A stretch of 64,000 nucleotides of DNA from Halothiobacillus sp. (GTDB taxonomy: Bacteria > Pseudomonadota > Gammaproteobacteria > JAAZVP01). The DNA lies in the NCBI GenBank assembly GCA_018623495.1, contig JAAZVP010000004.1, forward strand, positions 1 through 64,000, written 5' to 3'. The notes beneath the pieces are model-generated. The model saw only the letters and a program-made list of their open reading frames with translations, was not told the DNA's origin and searched no databases. A program made the position numbers and the translations under genes. Positions within the stretch are counted from its first letter, which is position 1, and each line of letters starts with the position of its first letter. Shown here piece after piece: positions 10,350 through 19,690 of the stretch.

Positions 10350-11101
10350 CAGCTGTCCCCGTCCTCCTGCTCCACGGGGAAGGCCTCGATCAGCAGCCCG
10401 AAGCGGGGGTGGTCGAGGTAGTGGAGCTTTTCGCTGCGCATGCGACGACTCTGGCGCAGGGCGTGATCGCGGACGAAGGGCAGTTGCAGGGTGTAGCCGG
10501 ACTCGGTGATCTCGCGGCGAGCGATGTCGCGAAAGACCAGGTCGGTGTCGACGTGCAGATAGCGGCTCAGTCGCACGGACAGGGTGCCGTCGAGTTCCTC
10601 CACCGGGCCCGCGGGCAGGTCCAGGGCGCCCCGGGCCGCCCAGGGGTGCTCGGACTCGGCCGCCGCCGCCTCCACCCGCGCGCGCAGGTCCTCGCCGCCG
10701 TGCAGGCGGATGCGCGGGGCAGCGGCCTCCGGCACCAGCCGTTGTCGCCAGGCGGCATGCAGGAGGACGCGGTAGTCGCGGCCGCGCTGGAGGCGGGCGG
10801 CGACGCGGTCGAGGCGGTAGTCGTCGCCGCCCAGGGGAATCACCGGGCGCTCGGCGGAGACCGCGGCCTCCTCCAGCGCGTGCACCACCACGCCCGATTC
10901 GTCCTCGCCGGCGGCGGCCGGCCGGCGCAATTCGATGGCCCCGGCCAGCTCGGGGCGGCGCTTCGCCGGGGGTTCGGGGTCGTGGCCGTCGAGGTGTTCG
11001 AAGACGATCACCTCGAGGTCGTAGACCCGCGCCTCCTGGGCGGCCGCCGGCAGGCCGAGGGCGGCGAGGAGGAGGCCGACGAGGACGACCCGGCGCGTCA
11101 C
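10349..11101 (-). CDS. CsiV-like periplasmic protein (DUF2803 type)
   Basis: Secreted protein of 250 residues starting at GTG 11101, which overlaps the mfd stop (GTGA). A signal peptide (VVLVGLLLAALGLPAAAQ) is followed by YDLEVIVFEH, the hallmark opening of the CsiV family, and later YRVLLHAAWRQ and LHYLDHPRFGLLIEAFPVE. CsiV of Vibrio cholerae is a peptidoglycan-binding protein involved in PBP1a activation; transfer of that role here is inference. The mfd-csiV adjacency supports family membership. The ORF track merges it with a shadow of mfd in a single 1421-codon frame. Confidence 0.78.
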   Translation of the reverse strand: MTRRVVLVGLLLAALGLPAAAQEARVYDLEVIVFEHLDGHDPEPPAKRRPELAGAIELRRPAAAGEDESGVVVHALEEAAVSAERPVIPLGGDDYRLDRVAARLQRGRDYRVLLHAAWRQRLVPEAAAPRIRLHGGEDLRARVEAAAAESEHPWAARGALDLPAGPVEELDGTLSVRLSRYLHVDTDLVFRDIARREITESGYTLQLPFVRDHALRQSRRMRSEKLHYLDHPRFGLLIEAFPVEQEDGDS

Positions 11102-14100
11102 GCGGCCGCCTCCCCGGCCTCGAGGCGTTCGAGGACCGCGGCCACGGTCTCGATGCGGCTTTCGGCGTCCTCCAGGTCCCCGGCGAAGCGCAGGGTGTCG
11201 GAGCCGTTGAAGCGGTAGGTTTCCGGCCAGCGCTGGATCAGCTCGATGATGCGCATGGGCTCCACGGCGGGCTTCTCGGAGAAGACGATGCGCCCGTCGC
11301 GGTCGCCGCAGTCGATCTTGACCACGCCCAGCGGGTTGGCGCGCAGCTTGAGCTCGGTGACCGCGAAGAGGTTCTTGAGGGCATCGGGCAGCAGGCCGAA
11401 GCGGTCGATGAACTCCACCCGCAGCTCGTCGAGGGCCGCCTTGTCGGGAGCGTTGGCGATGCGCTTGTAGAGGATCAGGCGGGTGTGGACGTCGGCGACG
11501 TAGTCCTCCGGGATCAGCGCCGGGATGCGCAGGTCGATCTCGGCACCGTGCTCCAGCGGCTTGTCCAGGTCGAGGTCGCTGCCGGACTTGAGGGTCTTCA
11601 CGGCCCGCTCCAGCAGGTCGGTGTAGAGCGAGAAGCCGATCTCGTGGATCTGCCCGCTTTGGCCCTCGCCCAGCAGGTCGCCGGCCCCGCGGATCTCGAG
11701 GTCGTGGGTGGCCAGGGCGAAGCCGACGCCGAGGTCCTCCAGCGAGCCGATCGCCTCCAGGCGCTTGACCGCGTCGGCGGTCATCACCGCCCTGGGCGGG
11801 GTCAGCAGGTAGGCGTAGGCCCGGTGGTGGGAGCGGCCCACGCGCCCGCGCAGCTGGTGGAGCTGGGCCAGGCCCAGCTTGTCGGCGCGGTTGATCAGGA
11901 TGGTGTTGGCGGTGGGCACGTCGATGCCGGATTCGACGATGGTGGTGCACACCAGCAGGTTGTGGCGGCGGTGGTAGAAGTCCGACATGACCGCCTCGAG
12001 CTCGCGCTCGGGCATCTGCCCGTGGGCCACGCCCACCCGTGCCTCGGGGACGATTTCCTCCACCTGGCGGGCCATGCGCTCGATGGTCTTGACCTCGTTG
12101 TGGAGGAAATAGACCTGGCCGCCGCGCTTGAGCTCGCGCAGGCAGGCCTCGCGGATCAGGCCGGCGTCCCATTCGCCGACGAAGGTCTTGACCGCGTGGC
12201 GCTCGGCCGGGGGGGTAGCGATGATCGACAGGTCGCGGATGCCGGAGAGCGACATGTTGAGCGTGCGCGGGATGGGCGTGGCGGTGAGCGTGAGCATGTC
12301 CACGGCCGCGCGCATGGCCTTGAGTTTCTCCTTGTGGCGCACGCCGAAGCGCTGCTCCTCGTCGACGATCACCAGGCCCAGGTTCCCGAACTTCATCCGG
12401 TTGCCGAGGAGCTTGTGGGTGCCGATGACGATGTCCACCCGGCCCTCGGTGATGTCGGCCAGGGTCTGTTCGACGCGCTTGCTGCCGGAGAAGCGCGAGA
12501 GCATCTCCACGCGCACCGGCCAGTCGGCGAAACGGTCGGCGAAATTGCGGTAGTGCTGCTGGGCGAGCAGGGTGGTGGGCACCAGGACGGCCACCTGGCG
12601 ACCGCCGTTGACCGCGGCGAAGGCCGCGCGCATGGCCACCTCGGTCTTGCCGAAGCCCACGTCGCCGCAGACCACCCGGTCCATGGGCTGAGGCGAGGCC
12701 ATGTCGGCCAGCACGGCGTCGATGGTGGCCTGCTGGTCGGGGGTCTCCTCGAAGGGGAAGTCGGCGGCAAAGCGCGCGTAGTCGTCGGCGGCGACGGCAC
12801 AGGACTGGCCCCGCGCGGCCGCCCTGCGGGCCTGGATGTCGAGGAGCTCGGCGGCGACGTCGTGGATCTTCTCGCGGGCGCGGCGCTTGGCCTTCTCCCA
12901 CTTGTCCGAGCCCAGCTTGTGCAGCGGCGCGCCCTCGTCGCCGGTGCCGGTGTAGCGGCTGATGAGGTGGAGCGAGGAGACCGGCACGTAGAGCTTGTCG
13001 CCGCCGGCGTATTCCAGGGTCAAAAACTCGGTGGCCACGCCGCCGATGTCGAGGGTCTGCAGGCCGCGGTAGCGGCCCACGCCGTGGTCCTCGTGGACCA
13101 CCGGCGCGCCCTCGTCGAGCTCGGTGAGGTCGTTGACGATGGCGGCGGGGTCGCGCCCGGGGCGACGGTTGCCGCGGCGCCGCTGGCGGACCCGCTCGCC
13201 GGCCAGGTCGCCCTCGGTGACCACGGCGATGTCTTCGCGGCGAAAGCCGGTCTCCAGCGGGCCCACGGTGAGCGCGAGGGGCGCGTCGTCCCCGAGGAAG
13301 GCGGCCCAGTCGTCCACCGGTCGCGGGCGCAGGCCGGTCTCGGCCAGCTGCTCGGCGAGTGCCTCGCGCCGGCCGCGGGATTCGGCCACCAGCAGCACGC
13401 GGCCGGGGAAGGAGTCGATGAAGGCCTGCAGGCGGGCGGCCGGCTCCCGGGCGGCGCTGGCCATGGCCACCGCCGGCAGGGCGTCGTCGCTGTCGCCCTC
13501 CGCCTCCCTTGGGTGGATCTCGATCCCGCTGCGCGCGCCCAGGTCGGCGTCCAGGCGCCCGGGGTCGAGGTAGAGGGCGGCCGGGTCCAGCAGGGGGCGT
13601 TCGCGGTCGTGGCGGCGCTGTTCGAAACGCTCCTCCACCTCGTTCCAGAACGCCTGCGCCGCCGCGTCGATGCCGGGCAGCTCGACCACCAGGGCGTCTG
13701 CGGGCAGGTGGTCGAACAGCGTGCCGGTCTGCTCGAAGAACAGCGGCAGGTAGAACTCGATGCCCGGGGGCATGCGCCCCTCGCTGACGTCGCGGTAGAT
13801 GGTGGTGTCGGTGCGCCCGTCGAAGGCGGAACGGAACTGCTTGCGAAAGCGGGTGATGCCCGCCTCGTCGGTGGGGAACTCGCGCGCCGGCAGGAGGCTG
13901 ATGCGGTCCACCCGGTCGACGGTGCGCTGGCTGTCGGGGTCGAAGGTGCGGATGCTGTCGACCTCGTCGTCGAAGAGGTCGATGCGGAAGGGCGCCGCGT
14001 TGCCCATGGGGAAGAGGTCGATGAGCGAGCCGCGGACGGCGAACTCGCCGTGTTCCATCACCTGGGCGACGCGGTTGTAGCCGGCGCGCTCGAGGCGCTC

Positions 14101-14568
14101 GGCGAGGGCCTCGAGATCGAGGGTCTGGCCGGTCTCCAGCACCAGGGCGTGCTGGGCGACGAATTCCGGTGGCGCGATGCGCTGCATGAGCGTCGCCACC
14201 GGGATGACGATGGTGCCCGTGTCCAGCGTCGGCAGGCGATAGAGCGTCGCCAGGCGCTCGGAGACGATGTCCTGGTGGGGCGAGAAGACATCGTAGGGCA
14301 GTGTCTCCCAGTCGGGGAAGGCCAGGCTGTCGTCCGCGGTACCGGCGAAAAAGCCCAGCTCCTCCTGCAGCCGGGTGGCCTCGAGCATGTCCCGCGTGAC
14401 CACGATCACCGGCCCGTCGTGGGCGCGGGCGGCCTCGCTGATCCGCAGGGCCAGGGCGCTGCCCGCGGGCGCGTTCCAGCGCTGTCGGGATGCCTTGTCG
14501 TGGGTGGCTCGGGAAACTGCGGGCATGGCTCGTCGTGGGTTGTGCCGGGAAAGCCGGTATTCTGGCAT
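11098..14568 (-). CDS. mfd: Mfd transcription-repair coupling factor
   Basis: ATP-dependent DNA translocase that removes RNA polymerase stalled at lesions and recruits UvrA. At 1156 residues it has the E. coli length. The UvrB-like N-terminus (WETLPYDVFSPHQDIVSERL), the RNA-polymerase-interaction region (VVHEDHGVGRYRGLQTLDIG), Walker A CGDVGFGKTEVAMRA, the DEEQRFGVRHKE box, TATPIPRTL and QLHQLRGRVGRSHH are all present in order. It starts MPEYRLS, as in E. coli (MPEQYRY). It is divergent from the DUF1631 pair and heads a minus-strand run with csiV-like and RDD genes. Confidence 0.98.
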   Translation of the reverse strand: MPEYRLSRHNPRRAMPAVSRATHDKASRQRWNAPAGSALALRISEAARAHDGPVIVVTRDMLEATRLQEELGFFAGTADDSLAFPDWETLPYDVFSPHQDIVSERLATLYRLPTLDTGTIVIPVATLMQRIAPPEFVAQHALVLETGQTLDLEALAERLERAGYNRVAQVMEHGEFAVRGSLIDLFPMGNAAPFRIDLFDDEVDSIRTFDPDSQRTVDRVDRISLLPAREFPTDEAGITRFRKQFRSAFDGRTDTTIYRDVSEGRMPPGIEFYLPLFFEQTGTLFDHLPADALVVELPGIDAAAQAFWNEVEERFEQRRHDRERPLLDPAALYLDPGRLDADLGARSGIEIHPREAEGDSDDALPAVAMASAAREPAARLQAFIDSFPGRVLLVAESRGRREALAEQLAETGLRPRPVDDWAAFLGDDAPLALTVGPLETGFRREDIAVVTEGDLAGERVRQRRRGNRRPGRDPAAIVNDLTELDEGAPVVHEDHGVGRYRGLQTLDIGGVATEFLTLEYAGGDKLYVPVSSLHLISRYTGTGDEGAPLHKLGSDKWEKAKRRAREKIHDVAAELLDIQARRAAARGQSCAVAADDYARFAADFPFEETPDQQATIDAVLADMASPQPMDRVVCGDVGFGKTEVAMRAAFAAVNGGRQVAVLVPTTLLAQQHYRNFADRFADWPVRVEMLSRFSGSKRVEQTLADITEGRVDIVIGTHKLLGNRMKFGNLGLVIVDEEQRFGVRHKEKLKAMRAAVDMLTLTATPIPRTLNMSLSGIRDLSIIATPPAERHAVKTFVGEWDAGLIREACLRELKRGGQVYFLHNEVKTIERMARQVEEIVPEARVGVAHGQMPERELEAVMSDFYHRRHNLLVCTTIVESGIDVPTANTILINRADKLGLAQLHQLRGRVGRSHHRAYAYLLTPPRAVMTADAVKRLEAIGSLEDLGVGFALATHDLEIRGAGDLLGEGQSGQIHEIGFSLYTDLLERAVKTLKSGSDLDLDKPLEHGAEIDLRIPALIPEDYVADVHTRLILYKRIANAPDKAALDELRVEFIDRFGLLPDALKNLFAVTELKLRANPLGVVKIDCGDRDGRIVFSEKPAVEPMRIIELIQRWPETYRFNGSDTLRFAGDLEDAESRIETVAAVLERLEAGEAAA

Positions 14569-14722
14569 ATTCGACGCCGGCTTGGGCGGTGTCGGTCGAC
14601 CCCGGGAGAGACACCGGCGCGGGCGCCGAGTTCCTTTTCCCGGGTTCGGGGCTTCGTGGTGAGCGCTGGCGGGGCTAGACTGGGCCCGTGGAGCGATTTT
14701 ACCGGACCCCCGAGGTGTGGCG

Positions 14723-16891
14723 GTGACAGACGCACGATCCCGAAAACGCCTGCAGGCCCTGACCCGCGAGCTGGAGGCGGTCGTCCTCCGCGACCTGGGT
14801 GGGCGCCTGGAGGCGATGTTCGCGCATGCCGACGACTGGCTCTTCCGGCACGCCGAGGGAGTGGACGACCCGGACCGCCAGCGCCTCTACTTCGACACCA
14901 TGCGGGCCCTGCGGCTGGACCGGGGGCGCATCATGGAGGCCTTCTCCCGGCAGCTGGGTGCGGCGTTTCGCGCCGACAAGGATCCGGATGCCCTCGCGGG
15001 CATGGCGCTGCAGGCCGATGAACTCCAGCTGGCCGACAGCCGCGAGCTGGAAGAGAACATCGCCCTGTCGGACCTGGTCAGCCGGGCGACCTACCGGCAG
15101 TCGGCCGGACTCGACGTGTTGCGCCGGCGCTTCGGCTGGCTGGCAGAACAGGGCGTGACCGGCGCCTCCGCCGACGCGCTCGCGCCGCGGGCCGTCGCGT
15201 TCGCCTTCCAGGAGGCCCTCCGGCCCCAGGAGCTGGAACGGGATCTGCGGCTGGTCGTCTACCGGCTCTTCGACCGCGAGCTGCTCGCCGGGCTCGGGGA
15301 GCTGCACGCGCAGATCGACCGGCGATTGCAGGCCGCCGGCGTGCTGGCCGATGTGCCCGCCGCCCCCGGGGCGGGGGTCGACGCCCGTGACGCCGCCCGG
15401 GCGCGCCGCGGGGAGGACCGCGAGCCGGGGATCCCCGAATGGGACCGGGCCGCCTTCGTCGCCATCCTCCGGGAAGTCCAGGGGAGTACCCAGGCCGTGG
15501 CCGTGACCGGCCTGCCGAGCGCCCAGCGGGCCACCGCGGAGCTCCTCCAGCGCCTCGCGCTCTTGCAGGGGGCCACCGAGCGCCCGCGTCGTGCCCGCGA
15601 GGAGCACGTCCGGATCGTGCACTCGGTCAACACGCTCTTCTCCCGCCTCTATCTCGACCCGGACCTGCCCGGGGTCGCCTGCGAGGCGATCGCGCTGGTG
15701 CAGATCCCGGTGATGTGCGCCGCGCTCGAGGAACCGGTTCTGCTCGAGGACCCGGCCCATCCGGTCCGGCGGCTGCTGCAGGCGATGGTCGAGCAGGGGC
15801 GCGAGCTCGACAATCCCGGGGCATCGGTGCGGCTGTGGGACGTGGCCGAGCGGGTGGCCGAGGCCGAGGACGTGGTGGCGACCAGTGCCCGGGCACTCGC
15901 CGAGCTGCAGGGCGAGGCGGGCGCCGACGAGCCGGGTATCCAGGGCCAGGAAGCGGCCCGCGAGCGGGCCCGGCGCTACGTGATCAACGAAATGCGGGGC
16001 CGCCTGCGCGGCCGCGTGGTGCCCGAGGAGGCCCGCAGCTTCCTGCTGCAGGGGTGGGGGCCCCGGCTGATGGAGATCGTCCGGCGCGCCGGGCCGGTCT
16101 CGGAGGACTGGCAACGGGCCATCGACCTGCTCGAGCGGTTGGTGGACTGCCTGCAGCCGGAGAGCGGCCCCGCGGGTTGCGGTGGCGAACTGCATGCCGC
16201 GCTGCGCATGGGCCTCGAGCGGGCGGGGTTCTCCCCGGAGCGGATCAACGCCCTGGCCGGACCGCTGGAGGACCGGCTGGCGGCGCAGCCCGCGCGATAT
16301 TCCGGCCCGGCGGGCCCGGCCGGCGGGGTGCGGGTCCCCGAGCCCGACGAGGCCCTGCGCGTGCCCCCGCGCGAGCGGCGCCGCGGGATCATCGACCCCG
16401 AGCCCATCGAGATCCGTTTTCCCGAACCCCCGGCGCCGGCGCGCGAGCCCGAACCGGTCAAGGGCCCGGCAGCCGGGCAGGACGACGGCGAGGTGTCCGC
16501 GGCTCCTGCCGAGGCGCGCCACCACCCCGGGCAAGACGTCGCGGGGTCGCGGGCCGACGGGGACGCGCCCGTCGCGGGGCGCGCCGGTCCGCCGCTGTCG
16601 GCCGACCAGTGGGACTTTCTCGAGGCGGTGTTTCGCCGGGGCGAGTGGTTCGAGGTCCACATGGGCGAGGGCCGCGCGGTACGCCGGCTCAAGGCCCTCG
16701 GCCTCGATCGTGGTCGGGCGCGCGCGATCTTCGCCGACCGGACGATGGTGGCCGTGCTGGAGAAGGAGGCGGCGGGTTTCCTCCGGGACCTTCTGGCCGG
16801 GCGCTCGCGGCCCATCTATGCCGACGGCGAGTATCGGCGTCGCCTCGAGGCCCTGCCGGCCGATCGGGGCGAGTCCGGCGAGGAGGGGTGA
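14723..16891 (+). CDS. DUF1631 family protein, first copy
   Basis: A protein of 722 residues of the DUF1631 family, whose function is not established. The N-terminal block (NADDWLF-type: HADDWLFRHAEGVDDPDRQ, then [12 protein letters not shown]) and the C-terminal block ([19 protein letters not shown]) are shared almost word for word with the next gene. The middle includes a Pro/Arg/Glu-rich linker. No membrane helix or signal peptide is seen, so it is probably cytoplasmic. GTG 14723 is chosen because CGAGG lies seven bases upstream and the paralogue also starts at GTGACAGAC. The gene diverges from mfd. Confidence 0.85.
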   Translation: MTDARSRKRLQALTRELEAVVLRDLGGRLEAMFAHADDWLFRHAEGVDDPDRQRLYFDTMRALRLDRGRIMEAFSRQLGAAFRADKDPDALAGMALQADELQLADSRELEENIALSDLVSRATYRQSAGLDVLRRRFGWLAEQGVTGASADALAPRAVAFAFQEALRPQELERDLRLVVYRLFDRELLAGLGELHAQIDRRLQAAGVLADVPAAPGAGVDARDAARARRGEDREPGIPEWDRAAFVAILREVQGSTQAVAVTGLPSAQRATAELLQRLALLQGATERPRRAREEHVRIVHSVNTLFSRLYLDPDLPGVACEAIALVQIPVMCAALEEPVLLEDPAHPVRRLLQAMVEQGRELDNPGASVRLWDVAERVAEAEDVVATSARALAELQGEAGADEPGIQGQEAARERARRYVINEMRGRLRGRVVPEEARSFLLQGWGPRLMEIVRRAGPVSEDWQRAIDLLERLVDCLQPESGPAGCGGELHAALRMGLERAGFSPERINALAGPLEDRLAAQPARYSGPAGPAGGVRVPEPDEALRVPPRERRRGIIDPEPIEIRFPEPPAPAREPEPVKGPAAGQDDGEVSAAPAEARHHPGQDVAGSRADGDAPVAGRAGPPLSADQWDFLEAVFRRGEWFEVHMGEGRAVRRLKALGLDRGRARAIFADRTMVAVLEKEAAGFLRDLLAGRSRPIYADGEYRRRLEALPADRGESGEEG

Positions 16892-16930
16892 TTGCACCCG
16901 CGGCGGCCGGCAGCGACACTAAGGGACCTT

Positions 16931-16945
16931 TGCACGAATCGTGCA
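16931..16945. promoter_or_regulatory. Perfect 7+1+7 inverted repeat between the DUF1631 genes
   Basis: TGCACGAATCGTGCA is a perfect palindrome with one central base, about 90 bases before the start of the second DUF1631 gene. It is too short and lacks the T run expected of a terminator, so an operator for a dimeric regulator is the more likely reading. No regulator can be named. Confidence 0.4.
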
Positions 16946-17033
16946 GCATTCGGGTGCCCCCCGGGAGCGGCAACCGGTTCGTTCGACGGTTTCCGGACTG
17001 CGTAAACGCCACTGCGACGAGGCAGCGACGACG

Positions 17034-19619
17034 GTGACAGACAGCCCATCCACGGAGCAGATGAAGACCCTTGCCCGCGAGGTCGAGCGCCGCGGCAGCG
17101 AACGGCTCGACGAGCTGATCGGCGGCATGTTCGAGAATGCCGACGATTGGCTCTTCGCGATGGCGGAAAAGGCCGAGAGCAACCAGCAGCAGAACCTCTA
17201 CTTCGACACCATGCGGGCGCTGCGGCTCGATCGCGACCGCATCGCCGATGCCTTCGACCGGGCGCTCCACGCCAGCTTCTGGAAAGGGCGCGACAGTGGC
17301 GGTCTCGGCTCCATGGAGCTCGACGTCGAGGACCTGCAGCTGGTGGACCAGGACGAGCTCGAGGAAAACGTCGCGGTGACCAACATGGTCACCAAGGCCG
17401 GCCACCTCTACAAGGAGCCCGCCGCGCAGCTCGAGACCCGCTTCGAATGGATGAACGAGCGGGGCCTGGAGTCGCTCTCCCCGGGCGCTCTGAGCCCGCG
17501 CGCGGTCGCCGAGGCCTTCCAGAAGGCCATGCGGCCCGTGGACCTCGACCTCGAACTCCGCCTGATCGTCTACAAGCTCTTCGACCAGCACGTGATCTCC
17601 GAGCTGGAACCGATCTACGTCGAGGCCAATCGCTACCTCGTCGACGCCGGGATCCTCCCCCAGATGCGCGTCGCCGGACACGTGCCGGGTGGCGGTGGAC
17701 CGGCGGCCGCCGCCGGTGGCGGCGAGGCCACCGATGCCGGGGTGGACGAGCCTGCCGCGGAGGCGGCCCCGGTCTGGGGTCGCGACGAGCTCATCGGCGT
17801 GCTGCGCGAGCTCCAGGGCAGCACCCGCGCCACCGCCTCCACCGGCGTGGGCAGCGCTCGCGAGGCCACGGCCGACCTGCTCGCCCGGCTTGCCGGGGTC
17901 CGGGGCCGGGCCGGGGAGCCGGGGCGCGTTCGCGACCGCGAAGAGCGCATCATCGACTCGGTCAACGGGATGTTCTCCGACATCCTCACCGACCCCCACC
18001 TGGCGGACTTCGTCAAGACCGCCATCGCCCGGATCCAGATCCCGGTGGTGCGGGTCGCCCTCGAGGACCCGTCCTTCCTGCGGGATCGGGACCACCCCGC
18101 ACGGCAGCTGATCCGCGAGATGGCGCGCATGGGGGCCGAACTGCACGGCCGAGACGCCCCCGAGTACGCGCGGATGCAGGACGTCGCCGAAATGGTGGTG
18201 GCCGAGTTCGCCGACGACCCGACGCTGTTCTCCGAGGCCCTGGCCGAGCTGCGTGGCGAGTTCGCCGACGAGGTCGAGGAAGAGCGCTTCCTCGAGGAAG
18301 AGCGCGAGGAGATGCGCCTGCGCCGGCGGGCCATCCAGGAGAAGGCCAAGCGTTTCGTGATCCGCGAGATGCGCCGCCATATCCGCGACAAGGTGATCCC
18401 CCGGGAGCTGCGCATCCTGCTGCTCGACGGCTGGGGCCCGCTGATGACGGTCACCTATATCCGCGATGGCGAGGCCTCCGAGGCCTGGGAGCGGGGTGTC
18501 GCCCTGCTGGATCGCCTGGTGGCCTGCCTGCAGCCGCCCGAGGCCGGCCGGGGGCTCCCCGAGGATTGCGACGACGATCTCGTCGACCGCGTGCGGCGGG
18601 CCCTGGCGGACGTGGGTTTTTCCAGCGAGCGAGTGGACGAGCTGGCGGGGCCGGTGGAAGGCCTGCTGGCCGAGCAGCGCGCGCGGCTGGATCGGGGCGA
18701 GTTCGTCGAGGCCGAGGTGGTCGACGGCGAGCCGCTGGAGGAACTGCCCGCGCCCGGCCAGGGGGCACCGGAGCCCGGCACTGCCGAGGGCGAGGCCGAG
18801 CCCCGGCGGGCCCTGGCCCACGCCCCGGAAACGGCCGGGGAGGCGCAAGCCTCGGTGCCCGAACCCGAACCCGAACCCGAACCCGAAGCCGAAGCCGAAG
18901 CCGAAGCCGAAGCCGAACCCGAAGCCGAACCCGAAGCCGAACCCGAAGCCGAACCCGAAGCCGAAGCCGAAGCCGAACCGGAGCCGGAGCCTGAGCCCGA
19001 GGCAGGGCCGGAGCCCGAGGCAGGGCCGGAGCCGGGGCCAGAGCCGGAGCCGGGGCCAGAGCCGGAGCCCGAGGCAGGGTCGGAGCCCGGGGCAGGGCCG
19101 GAGCCCGAGGCCGAGCCAGCGCCCGAACCCGGATCCGGGACCGGGGCAGTGCCCGAGCCGGAGGCAGGGCCCGAACCCGAACCGGAGGCGGAAGCCGAGC
19201 CCGAGGCCGGGCCGGAGTCCCCGTCCGGGGCCGAGACCGGGTTCCCGGAGGTCGAAGCGGCCCCGGGCGGGGCCGCGACGGAGGAGCAGGAACCCGCCGA
19301 GACGGCCGCTTCGGCTCCAGCCGCTGCAGCGGCTTCGCGTCGCTCGCTGTCGGCCGAGGAACTGGCGTTTCTCGGCGAGATCTTCCACCGGGGCGAGTGG
19401 TTCGAGGTGCACATGGGCGAGGGTCGGGCCGTGCGTCGCCTCAAGGCCCTCGCCATCGATCGCGAGCGCAGCATGCTCGCCTTTGCCGACCGCAAGATGG
19501 TCAAGGAGCTGGAAAAGGACGCCCGAGGCTTCCTCCAGGACCTGGTCGCCGGGCGCTCCCAGCCGATCTATGCCGACCGCGACTACGAGCGCCGCCTGCA
19601 GTCCTTTCGCAGCGACTGA
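17034..19619 (+). CDS. DUF1631 family protein, second copy with Glu/Pro/Ala repeat linker
   Basis: An 861-residue paralogue of the preceding gene and of unknown function. The ordered parts are the N-terminal DUF1631 block ([31 protein letters not shown]), a long helical middle (residues about 200-590), an extremely acidic Pro-Glu/Ala-Glu linker (about 610-730) and a C-terminal block [21 protein letters not shown] shared with copy one. The start is GTG 17034, the same GTGACAGAC context as copy one; the upstream extension in the track (from 16941) runs through the inverted repeat and is unlikely to be translated. The 142-base gap suggests one transcript or a separate internal promoter. Confidence 0.85.
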   Translation: MTDSPSTEQMKTLAREVERRGSERLDELIGGMFENADDWLFAMAEKAESNQQQNLYFDTMRALRLDRDRIADAFDRALHASFWKGRDSGGLGSMELDVEDLQLVDQDELEENVAVTNMVTKAGHLYKEPAAQLETRFEWMNERGLESLSPGALSPRAVAEAFQKAMRPVDLDLELRLIVYKLFDQHVISELEPIYVEANRYLVDAGILPQMRVAGHVPGGGGPAAAAGGGEATDAGVDEPAAEAAPVWGRDELIGVLRELQGSTRATASTGVGSAREATADLLARLAGVRGRAGEPGRVRDREERIIDSVNGMFSDILTDPHLADFVKTAIARIQIPVVRVALEDPSFLRDRDHPARQLIREMARMGAELHGRDAPEYARMQDVAEMVVAEFADDPTLFSEALAELRGEFADEVEEERFLEEEREEMRLRRRAIQEKAKRFVIREMRRHIRDKVIPRELRILLLDGWGPLMTVTYIRDGEASEAWERGVALLDRLVACLQPPEAGRGLPEDCDDDLVDRVRRALADVGFSSERVDELAGPVEGLLAEQRARLDRGEFVEAEVVDGEPLEELPAPGQGAPEPGTAEGEAEPRRALAHAPETAGEAQASVPEPEPEPEPEAEAEAEAEAEPEAEPEAEPEAEPEAEAEAEPEPEPEPEAGPEPEAGPEPGPEPEPGPEPEPEAGSEPGAGPEPEAEPAPEPGSGTGAVPEPEAGPEPEPEAEAEPEAGPESPSGAETGFPEVEAAPGGAATEEQEPAETAASAPAAAAASRRSLSAEELAFLGEIFHRGEWFEVHMGEGRAVRRLKALAIDRERSMLAFADRKMVKELEKDARGFLQDLVAGRSQPIYADRDYERRLQSFRSD
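18858..19213 (+). repeat. Hexanucleotide repeat tract encoding Pro-Glu/Ala-Glu dipeptides
   Basis: Starts as near-perfect tandem CCCGAA and GCCGAA hexamers for about 120 bases, then degrades into GAGCCCGAGGCAGGGCCG-type units. It encodes alternating Pro-Glu, Ala-Glu and Gly-Pro-Glu residues. Because the unit is six bases, changes in copy number would alter linker length without breaking the frame. On the opposite strand it produces the Gly-Phe repeat ORF in the track, which is a shadow. Confidence 0.93.
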
Positions 19620-19690
19620 GGCGGCCGCGGCCGACGGCCCGGCAGGGCCGGTCGTGAGGGGCCCCAGGGGGCGGCTGCGCCTGCGCTGCT

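Noticed and set aside
10349-14614. Single 1421-codon minus ORF
   Set aside because: Only its last 250 codons (CsiV-like, starting at GTG 11101) are real; the rest is an out-of-frame reading of mfd.
16689-19412. Minus-strand ORF of 907 codons with a long Gly-Phe repeat resembling an FG-type low-complexity protein
   Set aside because: The Gly-Phe repeat is the reverse reading of the Pro-Glu/Ala-Glu hexanucleotide tract in the DUF1631 gene, whose flanking blocks are conserved.
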